Shown piece after piece: positions 38,331-48,045 of a stretch of DNA of 64,000 nucleotides. Source of the DNA: Haladaptatus halobius (GTDB taxonomy: Archaea > Halobacteriota > Halobacteria > Halobacteriales > Haladaptataceae). Made by a program: the position numbers and the translations under genes. Position 1 is the stretch's first letter. Every line of letters begins with the position of its first letter. Location: contig NZ_CP085335.1 in NCBI RefSeq assembly GCF_020618475.1, positions 2,604,001-2,668,000 on the forward strand. Reading direction: 5' to 3'. A model generated the notes under the pieces. The model searched no databases. It had not been told where the DNA came from and worked only from the letters and a program-made list of their open reading frames with translations.

Positions 38331-39799
38331 TATGCACCACTCCCTCCTGCCGCGGCGACCTCAGCACCGCCGTCTTCGCCGGTTTGGCTCTGCGGGTCGA
38401 TGGCGTCGCGGATGCCGTCACCGAGCGCGTTGAACGCGGTCACGACTAGCACGATGAGCACGCCCGGGATGAACGGGATGTGCCACGACTGCGTCGCCAC
38501 GTAACCCTGACCGACGGCCACGGCACGCCCCCACTCGGGCGTCGGCGGGTTGATACCTAGTCCGAGGAACGACAGCCCTGCGGTGGCGATGATGATGCCG
38601 CCGAGGCTCATCGAAGCGTACACGAGCAGGTAGCCGAGGATGTATGGGGCCATGTGTTTCTGCATCGTCACGCGGGGTTTCTGGCCGTAACTCTTCGCCG
38701 CGTCGATCCACTCCTGTTCGGCCACTTGGAACGCCGGGCCGCGCACTGCGCGCCAGAGGAACGGCCAGCCGGTTCCGGCGAACAGCAGCGCTAACATGAA
38801 CCCGCCGTTGTAGACGCCCGCAATCCACGTCCCTTGGAGGACGAACGAAAGCAGGATGAGGAACAACAGCCTCGGGAGCGACATGATGGAGTCGCCCACG
38901 ATGACGACGCCGAGGTCGACGAGACCCTTGTAGTACGCCGTCAACAGCGCGAAGCTCGCCGCGACCAGTCCGCTCAGCCCGATGGCGACGACGCCGATGA
39001 ACAGCGACACGCGAGCACCGTGTACCATGAAGGTGAACATGTCCTTTCCGGTCGGCATCGTTCCGAACGGGTGCCATCGACCGTACTCGTCGTACGTCCA
39101 CGGGCCGACGTTTCCGCCGGCACCCTCCGATCCCGACCTGAGGTTCGCATCACCGATGAGAATCGTCTCGACCTTTCCGGTATCTTCGTTCAGATACTTG
39201 ATTTCGTAGGAGTACGGGTTGTGGATGGTTCTCTCGACCGTCGTCGGACCGAGCGCCGGGGCGAATATCGCCATCACGACGAACATGAAGACGACGACGA
39301 ACCCGAACTTCCCCCACGTGTGGCCTCGGAACCGATTGACCATGTCGTCGCGGGGCGTCCACTCGGCGTACCGGTAGTGCTCGCGGAACGTCAGGTAGCC
39401 GCGCCAAATCCAATAGAGAAAGGCCAGCGCGTAGGCGTACACGAGGACGACGCGAAGCGTCCAGACGATGGACGGGGGCAGGTTGAGAAAAGTACCTTCC
39501 CAACCGCCGCCTTGCGGTGTCTTCCATCCTGTGTTGTCGAAGTTCTCCCGCGTGAGCAGGGTCGGTAAGTCCGCTAGCGCGTCGCCGACGGTCGCGAGCG
39601 GTGCGGCGATGGGCTTCAAGAACGCCAGCTTGTTCACCAACAGGTCCCACGGAATCGCCATCACGCCGCTCGCCAGCGCGCCGAACTCCACGACGATAAG
39701 GAGGACGAGGCCGGCGAGCCACAGCGTGGCCGGTTGCGGATTGTCCGCGATGCGCTCGCGGACGGGTTGTTCGCTTTCGGCGTCGGGAACGCGGCTCAT
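38330..39799 (-). CDS. Peptide ABC transporter permease, DppC-type
   Basis: A 489-residue permease, longer than usual. The first 150 residues hold extra membrane segments (LWLAGLVLLIVVEFGALASG, LRVVLVYAYALAFLYWIWRG) before the OppC/DppC core (FGFVVVFMFVVMAIFAPALG, then VGDSIMSLPRLLFLILLSFV). The EAA loop is near LWRAVRGPAFQVAEQEWIDAAKSYG. Start at 39799 has GGAGGT 7 bases upstream. A GTG at 39808 is an alternative. Confidence 0.9.
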   Translation of the reverse strand: MSRVPDAESEQPVRERIADNPQPATLWLAGLVLLIVVEFGALASGVMAIPWDLLVNKLAFLKPIAAPLATVGDALADLPTLLTRENFDNTGWKTPQGGGWEGTFLNLPPSIVWTLRVVLVYAYALAFLYWIWRGYLTFREHYRYAEWTPRDDMVNRFRGHTWGKFGFVVVFMFVVMAIFAPALGPTTVERTIHNPYSYEIKYLNEDTGKVETILIGDANLRSGSEGAGGNVGPWTYDEYGRWHPFGTMPTGKDMFTFMVHGARVSLFIGVVAIGLSGLVAASFALLTAYYKGLVDLGVVIVGDSIMSLPRLLFLILLSFVLQGTWIAGVYNGGFMLALLFAGTGWPFLWRAVRGPAFQVAEQEWIDAAKSYGQKPRVTMQKHMAPYILGYLLVYASMSLGGIIIATAGLSFLGLGINPPTPEWGRAVAVGQGYVATQSWHIPFIPGVLIVLVVTAFNALGDGIRDAIDPQSQTGEDGGAEVAAAGGSGA

Positions 39800-39800
39800 C

Positions 39801-40823
39801 TCAGGCACCTCCCTCGTAGCCGACGCGGGGGTCGATGACCGTGTACAGGAAGTCTTGAAGGATGTTTATCAGCACGACGAGCAGGATGAAGACGAACATC
39901 AGCGAGCCGACCAGCGGTAAGTCGCCCTGGGTGACCGCCCTGAAAAACAAGGAGCCGATTCCGCTGATGTCGAACACCGTCTCGACGAGCACCGACCCGC
40001 CGATGAGCAGAAACGCCTCGCCCGTGATGATGGGAACGAGCGGGATGAGAGCGTTCCGGAAGATGTGTTTCCAGACGAGCGATCGGGGCGGAACGCCTTT
40101 CGCGCGCGCCGTCTCGATGAAGTTGGAGTTCACCGTCTCCAGCACCGCCGTCCGGCCGATGCGCATCTCGTTCCCCATCGACGCGGAACCGAGCACGAGC
40201 GCCGCTGGCGCTATCTTCTTGATCGCCGCGAGGAGGTCGTTCGGGTTCATCAGGTCTTGCGGACTGCTGAACGGCACTCCGACGACCGTCGTCGGCACGA
40301 GCCAATTCTCCCAGTTGAAGCCGAACATGAGGGCTTCAGACTGCGAGAGCACCTGCATCACGATCACCGCCAGCCAGAAATTCGGCATCGCACGCCAGAC
40401 GATACCGCCGAACGACGCCGAGTAGTCGCTCCACGTGTTCGGGTTGAGTCCGGCGTAGAAGCCGAGCGGGATACCGATGAAGATGGCGATGAGCACCGAC
40501 CAGAATCCCAGCCAGATGGTTCGCGGCGCGTAGCTGAGGATGAGCGAGTACGCGCTCGTATCGGGACTGAGAACCCACGACTTCCCCAGCTGGAACGTGA
40601 ACATGTTGACCATGTAGTCGATGTACTGTTCCCACAGCGGTTTGGTCAGTCCGAGTTGTCTCTCGATTCGGTTGTACGCCTGCGGGTCGCCCGTCGGCCC
40701 GAGGATCGCTGCGACCGGGTCGAGCGGTCCCGCACGGATAACGACGAACGTTATCGACGCCCCGAATATCAGTACGGGGACGGATAGTAACAAGCGTCGA
40801 GCGAAGTAACGCCACCGACTCAT
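39801..40823 (-). CDS. Peptide ABC transporter permease, DppB-type
   Basis: A 340-residue permease. N-terminal segment YFARRLLLSVPVLIFGASIT, a periplasmic loop with QLGLTKPLWEQYIDYMVNMF, membrane core (LGFWSVLIAIFIGIPLGFYA), EAA loop ETVNSNFIETARAKGVPPRS and C-terminal SLFFRAVTQGDLPLVGSLMF. It lies 200 bp downstream of the binding-protein gene and 1 bp before the DppC start. Confidence 0.93.
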   Translation of the reverse strand: MSRWRYFARRLLLSVPVLIFGASITFVVIRAGPLDPVAAILGPTGDPQAYNRIERQLGLTKPLWEQYIDYMVNMFTFQLGKSWVLSPDTSAYSLILSYAPRTIWLGFWSVLIAIFIGIPLGFYAGLNPNTWSDYSASFGGIVWRAMPNFWLAVIVMQVLSQSEALMFGFNWENWLVPTTVVGVPFSSPQDLMNPNDLLAAIKKIAPAALVLGSASMGNEMRIGRTAVLETVNSNFIETARAKGVPPRSLVWKHIFRNALIPLVPIITGEAFLLIGGSVLVETVFDISGIGSLFFRAVTQGDLPLVGSLMFVFILLVVLINILQDFLYTVIDPRVGYEGGA

Positions 40824-41021
40824 GACGTTTCGCTCACCCCCTGCTCTCTCTTACTCGTGTCGTGCGGTATGTTGCACCCAATGTTTACCGCGTTCATAGC
40901 TAATACGGGAGGGTATTTTGCGTTGCTCTCATTATGTCTTGCGATAGCATCACCGATTTCTGGACAGAGATAGCACTCGCTGGGGGATTCTTCGGCGAAA
41001 ATAAATGTATAAATGGCGTTA
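40824..41021 (-). other. Spacer between binding protein and permease genes
   Basis: Nearly 200 bp, relatively A/T-rich. On the minus strand an A/T block (ATTTATACATTTATTTT, near 40999-41015) just after the binding-protein stop may be a terminator or an internal promoter, allowing the binding protein to be made in excess over the permeases. A GGGGTGA-like site precedes the dppB ATG. Confidence 0.4.
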
Positions 41022-42845
41022 TTATTGACGGTCGCCGAGTTTGACTTTGTTGTACATCTGTCGACTGTAGCCGGCACCGCCGTACTTCGGCGCGTCGACC
41101 CAGTCGTAGGAGAACCGCTCGCTGAGACTGTGATACGTGTTGAGGAACACCACGTCTTCCCAGTTAGCTTCCTCCATGGTGATGTACGCCTCTTCGCGGG
41201 CTTTGAGTGCCGAATCCGTGGGACCGGTGTTGTTCTGGATCTTCTCCCACGCCTTCGTCGCCTTCTTGGAGGCGGCGGTGCCGGACCAGTTCGTGTACGC
41301 TTGCGGCGAGGATTTCGAAGTGTCCGTCAGCGGCGGGTACAGCAGTCCGAGGAAGTTGTCCGGTGCGGGCCAGTCCATTATCCAGCCGAGCGAGTAGGCC
41401 TGGAGGTTACCCTTCCGGCCTCGCGAGAGAAGCGTGTTAAACGGTGCACTCTTGACGCTCATGTTGATGTAGGCCGCTTGAAGCTGGTCGCGCAGGAGCT
41501 TGCCGACTTGCGGCCACGTCTCCGAGGATTCGTACACCGTGAAATCGAAGCTAAACTTGTTGTTCGGGCCGTAGCCCGCGTCCTTCATGACCTTCTTGGC
41601 CTTGTCGAGTTGGGACTCGTTGTACCCGTAGGGGTACTTGCTCTCTGCGTGCGACTTGTACTTCTTCGCGCCGCCGGGGTAGATCATCGGCGGAGTGAAG
41701 TGGTAGGCGGGTTCACCGCGGCTCTTGAACACTTCCTCGATCATCGTTTTCTGATCCATCGCGTACGCGACCGCCTGTCGAACCGGCTTCGGGATGACGT
41801 TCGTGTTGAATCCGATGTAGTAGGAGTTGATGGTCGGCACGGCGAGGTAGTTCAGCGTGCTACCCCCGATCGGACCGTACTTCCCGACCTTACGACCGAG
41901 GTCGTCGGTCTTCGTGTCTTTAATCTTGCTGGCTTCGTACTTCGGGGTCGGTATGAAGTGGCTGCCGTACCCCATGTCGGCGTTCTGGTTCGTGACGGCG
42001 TACGTGTACTTTGCGTTCGAGTCCGAGGAGATCTTCCAGTGGATGCCGTCGACCTTCGCTGGCTCACCGTGATAGTCCTTGAACTTGGTTACTTCCGCTT
42101 TCACGTCGCTCTGCCACGACTTGAACTCGAACGGTCCGGCACCGACGGGTTCTTTCGTGGCGAACGCGCTGTGTTTCTTCTTGCCGTCGTAGCCCTTGAT
42201 GTCGCCGACGATTCCCTCGGGGATGACGGCGAAGGACGTGTACGCGAGCATCTCGAGCGTGGCGTGGAACGGTTTCTCCAGCGTCACTTGGAGTTCGCGT
42301 TTGCCGTTCGTCTTGATCGCCAGCGAGTTTGGCTTTGCGACGGTCATCTCGTGTTTCTCCCCATCGCTGTCCTTGTACGTGACAGTCATGGACTCGTGTT
42401 TGATGCCGATGGAGTCGAGGATGAAGTACGCACGACGGGAGTTCTTCGACTCCGCGAGGCGTCGCCACGAGTAGACGACGTCTTTCGCCGTGACTTCCTT
42501 GCCGTTGTGGAATTTGGCGCCTTTCTTGAGCTTGAAGGTGTACGTCTTCTTGTCGTCGGAGACCGAGTGGGACTCGACGAGGAGGTTCTCGACGGCGACT
42601 TCCCCGTTGGGGTAGTTCATCAGTGGGTCGAAGATCTGCTGAATGACCGTGCCGGACGCCGTGTCGGTCGCCTTGACCGGGTCCAGCGTGGTCATCGTCG
42701 AGTTCATCAGCTGGAGCGTTTTCCCGCTGTTCTTACCGTCGCCTTGGCCACCGCCACCGGTACAGCCAGCGAGCGCAGCAGCCGAAGCCGCACCCCCGGT
42801 CGCCTGTAAAAACCGCCGACGAGTCAGGTTGTCAGTATCTGTCAT
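41022..42845 (-). CDS. Peptide ABC transporter substrate-binding lipoprotein, DppA/OppA-type
   Basis: A 607-residue SBP_bac_5 protein. The N terminus is a Tat lipoprotein signal: TRRRFLQATGGAASAAALAGC with the lipobox LAGC, so it is exported folded and lipid-anchored. Family blocks are TFKLKKGAKFHNGKEVTAKD, PVGAGPFEFKSW and AYSLGWIMDWPAPDNFLGLL. Start at 42845 (MTDTDNL) rather than 42851. First gene of an ABC operon A-B-C-D-F plus a membrane protein. A TATA-like ATGTTTATCC lies about 35 bases upstream. Confidence 0.93.
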   Translation of the reverse strand: MTDTDNLTRRRFLQATGGAASAAALAGCTGGGGQGDGKNSGKTLQLMNSTMTTLDPVKATDTASGTVIQQIFDPLMNYPNGEVAVENLLVESHSVSDDKKTYTFKLKKGAKFHNGKEVTAKDVVYSWRRLAESKNSRRAYFILDSIGIKHESMTVTYKDSDGEKHEMTVAKPNSLAIKTNGKRELQVTLEKPFHATLEMLAYTSFAVIPEGIVGDIKGYDGKKKHSAFATKEPVGAGPFEFKSWQSDVKAEVTKFKDYHGEPAKVDGIHWKISSDSNAKYTYAVTNQNADMGYGSHFIPTPKYEASKIKDTKTDDLGRKVGKYGPIGGSTLNYLAVPTINSYYIGFNTNVIPKPVRQAVAYAMDQKTMIEEVFKSRGEPAYHFTPPMIYPGGAKKYKSHAESKYPYGYNESQLDKAKKVMKDAGYGPNNKFSFDFTVYESSETWPQVGKLLRDQLQAAYINMSVKSAPFNTLLSRGRKGNLQAYSLGWIMDWPAPDNFLGLLYPPLTDTSKSSPQAYTNWSGTAASKKATKAWEKIQNNTGPTDSALKAREEAYITMEEANWEDVVFLNTYHSLSERFSYDWVDAPKYGGAGYSRQMYNKVKLGDRQ

Positions 42846-43165
42846 CCACACTCGCCTTGTGTGTCACGACGGATAAACATACCGTTTAGGATTGCACCGT
42901 TACGGTCTTTAACGGCCAGTTTCTTGCGGAATAGAGTCGATGCGGAGTTTGTTGTACGATTCAAGTATTTCGTCGGAGGAGAGGTAAATCATATGTCACT
43001 ACGGGCTCGGTAGGGAGAGGGTATCATCGGGAAACGAACCGCTATTTCGTGAAATCTGCTGTTGCAGCGCGTATCGCCCGGTTATAGCGCCAGATCGCAT
43101 CGATCTGCTAGAGTGTGCATCTGCGTTTCGGTGCGCTTATATCCCTTGGTACGGTTTCTCAGAGT
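42846..43165. other. Divergent intergenic region
   Basis: 320 bp between the peptide transporter operon and a small plus-strand gene. It holds the dppA-side TATA-like box near 42878 and a TTATAT box at 43137-43142 for the plus-strand gene. No other feature is seen. Confidence 0.5.
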
Positions 43166-43339
43166 ATGACGCCGGATACGGCAGCAGTGTCGGTGTCGGT
43201 TGCAGATAGCGCCGAGGTTATGGCCTCGGTGGACGATGACGGCCGCACGGAGCGGCTCGTTATCGCAGACATCTCCCGCGAGGACGCGTGGATTTCCATG
43301 CGGATGACAGACGCAGCCTCGCTTTCGGACTGGCAGTAG
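43166..43339 (+). CDS. Small conserved haloarchaeal protein
   Basis: A 57-residue acidic protein, MTPDTAAVSVSVADSAEVMA through LVIADISREDAWISM to the end. It looks like a short conserved haloarchaeal family of unknown role. The start at 43166 fits a TTATAT box 27 bases upstream, i.e. a leaderless mRNA. The longer in-frame start at 43115 lies upstream of that box and is rejected. Confidence 0.7.
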   Translation: MTPDTAAVSVSVADSAEVMASVDDDGRTERLVIADISREDAWISMRMTDAASLSDWQ

Positions 43340-43529
43340 TCCCCGATATCCTTTACTCGAACAGCCCTCTCATCGACCGTTCTTCTACCGTTTCACGAGT
43401 TGCGAAACCCTGTCAGTGCCGCGACCGGAAACGGAATCGATCCCGGATACGCGAGCCCTTCGCTCTCCGGGAAGCGAGAAACGAACCAATACTGAACCTT
43501 TTTTGTCCCCGGTGCAGTTCCATCCGGAC

Positions 43530-43949
43530 ATGGACTATCGGGAGGTCTCCGGGAAGCAGGAATTCGTCGCCCGACTCGGACACGGAGCGGACTGGCGGGC
43601 AGAAATTGAGTCACTGGCGGACGACGAAAACGTGGATGCTGCGTGGTTCGTCGCCATGGGCGCGGTACAGGACGCCGAAGTGTGGTTCTACGACCAAGCG
43701 GAGAAGGAGTACCGCGAGGTGCGGTTCGACGAGCCGCTGGAAGTCGCCGCCTGCGTCGGCAACGTCTCGTTCCTCGACGGGGAGCGATTCGCCCACACGC
43801 ACGCCGTGCTTTCGCGGCGGTCGGGACAGGCGCTCGCGGGACACCTCGATTCGGCGACGGTGTTCGCGGGGGAGCTCTACATGCGAACGTTCGACGAAGA
43901 ACTGATTCGGGAACGCGACGAACCGACCGACTTGGATCTCTGGCTCTAA
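43530..43949 (+). CDS. PPC-domain (DUF296) protein
   Basis: A 139-residue plant/prokaryote-conserved (PPC) domain protein: REVSGKQEFVARLGHGADW, AWFVAMGAVQDAEVWFYDQ, CVGNVSFLDGERFAHTHAVL (His pair typical of the PPC metal site) and GHLDSATVFAGELYMRTFDE. These domains form trimers and are fused to AT-hooks in plants; function in archaea is open. It stops 1 base before the polymerase D gene ATG, so they are one transcript. A T6 run lies just before its start. Confidence 0.88.
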   Translation: MDYREVSGKQEFVARLGHGADWRAEIESLADDENVDAAWFVAMGAVQDAEVWFYDQAEKEYREVRFDEPLEVAACVGNVSFLDGERFAHTHAVLSRRSGQALAGHLDSATVFAGELYMRTFDEELIRERDEPTDLDLWL

Positions 43950-43950
43950 C

Positions 43951-46900
43951 ATGCGCGAGGAAGACCGGCGATACTTCGAACGGCTGGAGTCGCGGTTAGA
44001 CCAAGCGTTCGAGGTCGCCGAGACGGCGCGCGTGAACAGCGGCGACCCGCAACCCGAGGTCGAGATACCGGTCGCAAAGGACATGGCCGACCGGGTGGAG
44101 AACATCCTCGGCATCGAGGGCGTCGCCGAGCGCGTCCGCGAACTTGAAGGGCGGATGTCCCGTGAGGAGGCGGCCCTCGAACTGGCGAAGGACTTCGCGG
44201 ACGGGAACGTCGGCGACTACGAAACCCGCGCCGGAAAGGTCGAAGGTGCGGTTCGAACCGCGGTCGCCCTGCTGACCGAGGGTGTAGTCGCCGCGCCCAT
44301 CGAGGGAATTGACCGCGTCGAACTCCTCCAAAACGACGACGGAACGGAGTTCGTCAACGTCTACTACGCCGGGCCGATTCGCTCGGCAGGCGGGACGGCA
44401 CAGGCCCTCTCGGTGCTCGTCGCCGACTACACCCGCGCGCTCATCGGACTGGACGAGTACAAGGCCCGCGACGACGAGATCGAACGCTATGCCGAGGAGA
44501 TCAACCTCTACGACTCCGAGACCGGACTCCAGTACACGCCGAAGGACAAGGAGACGAAGTTCATCGCCGAGAACATGCCTGTCATGCTGGACGGGGAAGC
44601 GACGGGCGACGAGGAGGTCTCGGGATTCCGCGACTTAGACCGCGTCAACACCAACAGCGCCCGCGGCGGAATGTGTCTCGTCCTCGCGGAGGGAATCGCG
44701 CTCAAAGCGCCCAAGATTCAGCGATACACCCGAAATCTCGATGAGGTGGACTGGCCGTGGCTCCAAGACCTCATCGACGGAACCATCGGCGAGGACGACG
44801 AGGAGGTCGAGGACGAGGTGGTAGACGACGACGCCGAAGAGACGAAGAGCGAAGTCGAGCAGGAAGACGACGAACCGATAGGGCCGCCGCGCGTCGAACC
44901 CGCGAAGAAGTTCCTGCGCGACCTCATCGCCGGACGCCCCGTCTTCACCCATCCGAGTCGTCCCGGCGGATTCCGCCTGCGATACGGCAGGGCGCGAAAT
45001 CACGGGTTCGCAACCGCGGGCGTCCACCCCGCCACGATGCACCTCGTGGACGACTTCCTCGCGACCGGAACCCAGATCAAGACGGAACGCCCCGGAAAAG
45101 CGGCGGGCGTCATCCCAGTCGACACCATCGAAGGACCGACCGTCCGCCTCGCAAACGGCGATGTCCGCAGAATCGACGACGCCGAAGAGGCCCTCGAAGT
45201 CAGAAATGGGGTCGAGCGGATACTCGACCTTGGCGAGTATCTCGTCAACTATGGCGAGTTCGTGGAGAACAACCATCCGCTCGCGCCCGCTTCCTACACG
45301 TTCGAATGGTGGGTACAGGACTTCGAACACGCGGGCGCGGACGTGCAAGCAATGCACGACAATCCCCACATCGACCTCGAAGACCCGTCAGCCACGGAAG
45401 CGCTCGACTGGGCCGCGGAGCATGACGCTCCGCTCCACCCGAAGTACACCTATCTCTGGCACGATATCTCGGTCACAGAGTTCGAGACGCTCGCCGCCGC
45501 CGTTGTGGATGGCGAAGTGCGTGACGGACTGCTTGTCCTGCCGGACACCGACGAGGTACGAGGCATGCTCGAACGCCTCCTCGTTCAACACTCGCAGGGC
45601 GAGGAGATAGAGATTCCCGACTGGAAGCCGTTCGTTCGCTCGCTCGGAGTCGACGGCGACCTGGCTCGGACGTGGAACGACCTCTCGCGGAAGGCCCGCG
45701 AGTGGGGCGAACACGAGGACGGCGACAACGCCATCGAGGCCGTCAACGAGGTCGCTCCCTTCCGGATCAGAGAGCGCGCCCCGACGCGAATCGGAAACCG
45801 GATGGGTCGCCCCGAGAAGTCAGAGAAGCGCGAACTCAGCCCCGCGGTTCACACGCTGTTCCCCCTCGGCGAGGCCGGCGGCGACCAGCGCGACGTGGCG
45901 AAAGCGGCACAGCACACCGAGGGGATGTCCGGGACGCGCGGCGAAATCGAGGTACAGGTCGGGCGGCGGGAGTGCGAAGCCTGCGGCACCCACACCTTCA
46001 AATCGCAGTGTCCGGAGTGCGGCGGCAACGCCTTCCCGCACTACAAGTGCTCCGACTGCGGCACCGAGGTCGAACCCGACCAGTCCGGACGCGCGGAGTG
46101 CCCTCGCTGTGAAGTCCCCGCCACGAGCGTCGAGCGCCGCACCCTGAACATGAACGAGGAGTTCCGGAGCGCGCTCGAATCGGTCGGCGAACGCGAGAAC
46201 GCCTTCGACATGTTGAAAGGCGTCAAAGGCCTCACCTCGTCGAACAAGACGCCCGAACCCATCGATAAGGGCGTTCTCCGAGCAAAACACGGCGTCAGCG
46301 CGTTCAAAGATGGGACGGTGCGCTACGACATGACCGACCTGCCCGTGACCGCGGTTCGTCCCTCCGAACTCGACGTGAGCGCCGACCAGCTCCGGGCGCT
46401 CGGGTACGAGGAGGACATCCACGGCGAACCGTTCCGCCACGACGACCAGCTCGTCGAACTCCGCGTGCAGGACATTGTCCTCTCCGACGGTGCGGCGGAA
46501 CACCTCCTCAAGACCGCCGACTTTGTGGACGAATTGCTCACCGACTACTACGGTCTCGAACCGTTCTACGAGATGGACAAACGCGAGGAGTTGGTCGGTG
46601 AGCTCGTCTTCGGGATGGCTCCCCACACCTCCGCCGCGGTGGTCGGGCGCATCATCGGGTTCACGAGCGCGGCGGTCGGTTACGCACATCCGTACTTCCA
46701 CGCGGCGAAGCGTCGGAACTGCTTCCATCCAGAGACGAAGGTGTGGTATCGAGACGAAGATGAAGAATGGCGATACGACGAGATTCAGCAGTTGGTCGAA
46801 GAGCGACTGAAAAATCCGAAAGCGGACGATTTCGGTGCGTTGGTAGAGGAGTTAGATTCTGAAATTCTGGTTCCCTCGATAGATGACTCCGGAAACGTTG

Positions 46901-48015
46901 TCCGGAAACCCATCGAAGCAGTCTCGAAACATCCTGCACCGAATCATCTGATCGAAATAGAAACGCGGAGTGGGCGAGAGATTACCGTCACGCCCGACCA
47001 CTCGATGCTCCGGTGGCGTAGGAAGAGCCTTGAAAAAATCGAAGCGCGAGAGTTAGAGGTCGGTGAGCCGATTTCCGGTTTCCTCGGGTCACCCGAGACC
47101 GACTTCTCGAAAGTGGGAGAAGATTCAAAAGCGGCCACGGATGGCGGTTCCTTCGAACGCGACGAGGTGACGCGGGTCGAACTCGTCCAGTCCGACGTTT
47201 CGAACATTTACTGCGTCACGGTCGCCGACACCCACACCCTCGTCGCAAACGACCTCTACGTCGGGCAGTGCGACGGCGACGAGGACTGCGTGATGCTCCT
47301 GATGGACGGCCTGCTCAACTTCTCGAAGGAGTTCCTGCCGGACAAGCGCGGAGGGCAGATGGACGCGCCCTTGGTGATGTCCTCGCGCATCGACCCCTCG
47401 GAGATCGACGACGAGGCGCACAACATGGACGTCGTCGACCGGTACCCCCGCGAGTTCTACGAAGCGACGCTGGAGATGGCCGACCCCGAGGACGTGGACG
47501 TCACCATCGCGGAGGAGAACCTCGGCACCGACCGCGAGTACACCGACTTCCGGCACACCCACGACACGTCGAACATCGCGCTCGGTCCCGACCTCTCCGC
47601 GTACAAGACGCTCGGGTCGATGATGGACAAGATGGACGCACAGTTGGAGTTGGCTCGAAAGCTCCGGGCGGTGGACGAGACGGACGTGGCGGAGCGCGTC
47701 ATCGAGGGGCATTTCCTGCCCGACCTCATCGGAAATCTGCGGGCGTTCTCGCGGCAGGAGACGCGATGTTTGGACTGCGGCGAGAAGTACCGGCGGATGC
47801 CGCTCTCGGGCGAGTGCCGGGAGTGCGGTGGGCGCGTGAATCTCACCGTCCATCAGGGGTCGGTGAACAAGTACATGGGCACCGCCACGCAGGTGGCCGA
47901 GGATTACGACTGCCGCGAGTACACGAAACAGCGACTCGAGATACTGAATCGGTCGCTCGAAAGCGTCTTCGAGAACGACAAGAACAAGCAGTCCGGTATC
48001 GCGGATTTCATGTGA
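43951..48015 (+). CDS. polC: DNA polymerase D large subunit (DP2) with mini-intein
   Basis: A 1354-residue precursor of the archaeal replicative polymerase D catalytic subunit; 1171 residues remain after splicing. Visible parts are an N-terminal DP2 region, an acidic insert near residues 285-310, GGTAQALSVLVADYTRALIG, Cys-rich zinc modules (CEACGTHTFKSQCPECGGNA, then CSDCG and CPRC; late CLDCGEKYRRMPLSGECREC) and the catalytic RRN-CDGDEDCVMLLMDG motif split by the intein. The last residues (NDKNKQSGIADFM) resemble a clamp-binding tail. The partner small subunit gene is not in the window. Co-transcribed with the PPC gene. Confidence 0.96.
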   Translation: MREEDRRYFERLESRLDQAFEVAETARVNSGDPQPEVEIPVAKDMADRVENILGIEGVAERVRELEGRMSREEAALELAKDFADGNVGDYETRAGKVEGAVRTAVALLTEGVVAAPIEGIDRVELLQNDDGTEFVNVYYAGPIRSAGGTAQALSVLVADYTRALIGLDEYKARDDEIERYAEEINLYDSETGLQYTPKDKETKFIAENMPVMLDGEATGDEEVSGFRDLDRVNTNSARGGMCLVLAEGIALKAPKIQRYTRNLDEVDWPWLQDLIDGTIGEDDEEVEDEVVDDDAEETKSEVEQEDDEPIGPPRVEPAKKFLRDLIAGRPVFTHPSRPGGFRLRYGRARNHGFATAGVHPATMHLVDDFLATGTQIKTERPGKAAGVIPVDTIEGPTVRLANGDVRRIDDAEEALEVRNGVERILDLGEYLVNYGEFVENNHPLAPASYTFEWWVQDFEHAGADVQAMHDNPHIDLEDPSATEALDWAAEHDAPLHPKYTYLWHDISVTEFETLAAAVVDGEVRDGLLVLPDTDEVRGMLERLLVQHSQGEEIEIPDWKPFVRSLGVDGDLARTWNDLSRKAREWGEHEDGDNAIEAVNEVAPFRIRERAPTRIGNRMGRPEKSEKRELSPAVHTLFPLGEAGGDQRDVAKAAQHTEGMSGTRGEIEVQVGRRECEACGTHTFKSQCPECGGNAFPHYKCSDCGTEVEPDQSGRAECPRCEVPATSVERRTLNMNEEFRSALESVGERENAFDMLKGVKGLTSSNKTPEPIDKGVLRAKHGVSAFKDGTVRYDMTDLPVTAVRPSELDVSADQLRALGYEEDIHGEPFRHDDQLVELRVQDIVLSDGAAEHLLKTADFVDELLTDYYGLEPFYEMDKREELVGELVFGMAPHTSAAVVGRIIGFTSAAVGYAHPYFHAAKRRNCFHPETKVWYRDEDEEWRYDEIQQLVEERLKNPKADDFGALVEELDSEILVPSIDDSGNVVRKPIEAVSKHPAPNHLIEIETRSGREITVTPDHSMLRWRRKSLEKIEARELEVGEPISGFLGSPETDFSKVGEDSKAATDGGSFERDEVTRVELVQSDVSNIYCVTVADTHTLVANDLYVGQCDGDEDCVMLLMDGLLNFSKEFLPDKRGGQMDAPLVMSSRIDPSEIDDEAHNMDVVDRYPREFYEATLEMADPEDVDVTIAEENLGTDREYTDFRHTHDTSNIALGPDLSAYKTLGSMMDKMDAQLELARKLRAVDETDVAERVIEGHFLPDLIGNLRAFSRQETRCLDCGEKYRRMPLSGECRECGGRVNLTVHQGSVNKYMGTATQVAEDYDCREYTKQRLEILNRSLESVFENDKNKQSGIADFM
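46720..47268 (+). other. Mini-intein in DNA polymerase D large subunit
   Basis: An in-frame insertion of 183 residues (924-1106) splits the catalytic motif between RRN and CDGDED. It begins with Cys (CFHPETKVWYRDEDEEW, block A), has a block B-like GREITVTPDHSMLRW with T-x-x-H, and ends VTVADTHTLVANDLYVGQ (blocks F-G) with Gln rather than Asn as last residue, followed by extein Cys. No LAGLIDADG homing-endonuclease motif is present. Base use is a little less GC-rich than the flanks. Inteins at this site are known in Halobacterium PolD. Confidence 0.93.
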
Positions 48016-48045
48016 TCCGTTTTCCGAATTTATCGCCGTCGGTAT

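Noticed and set aside
43115..43165. Earlier start for the 57-residue protein
   Set aside because: It would lie before the TTATAT promoter box.
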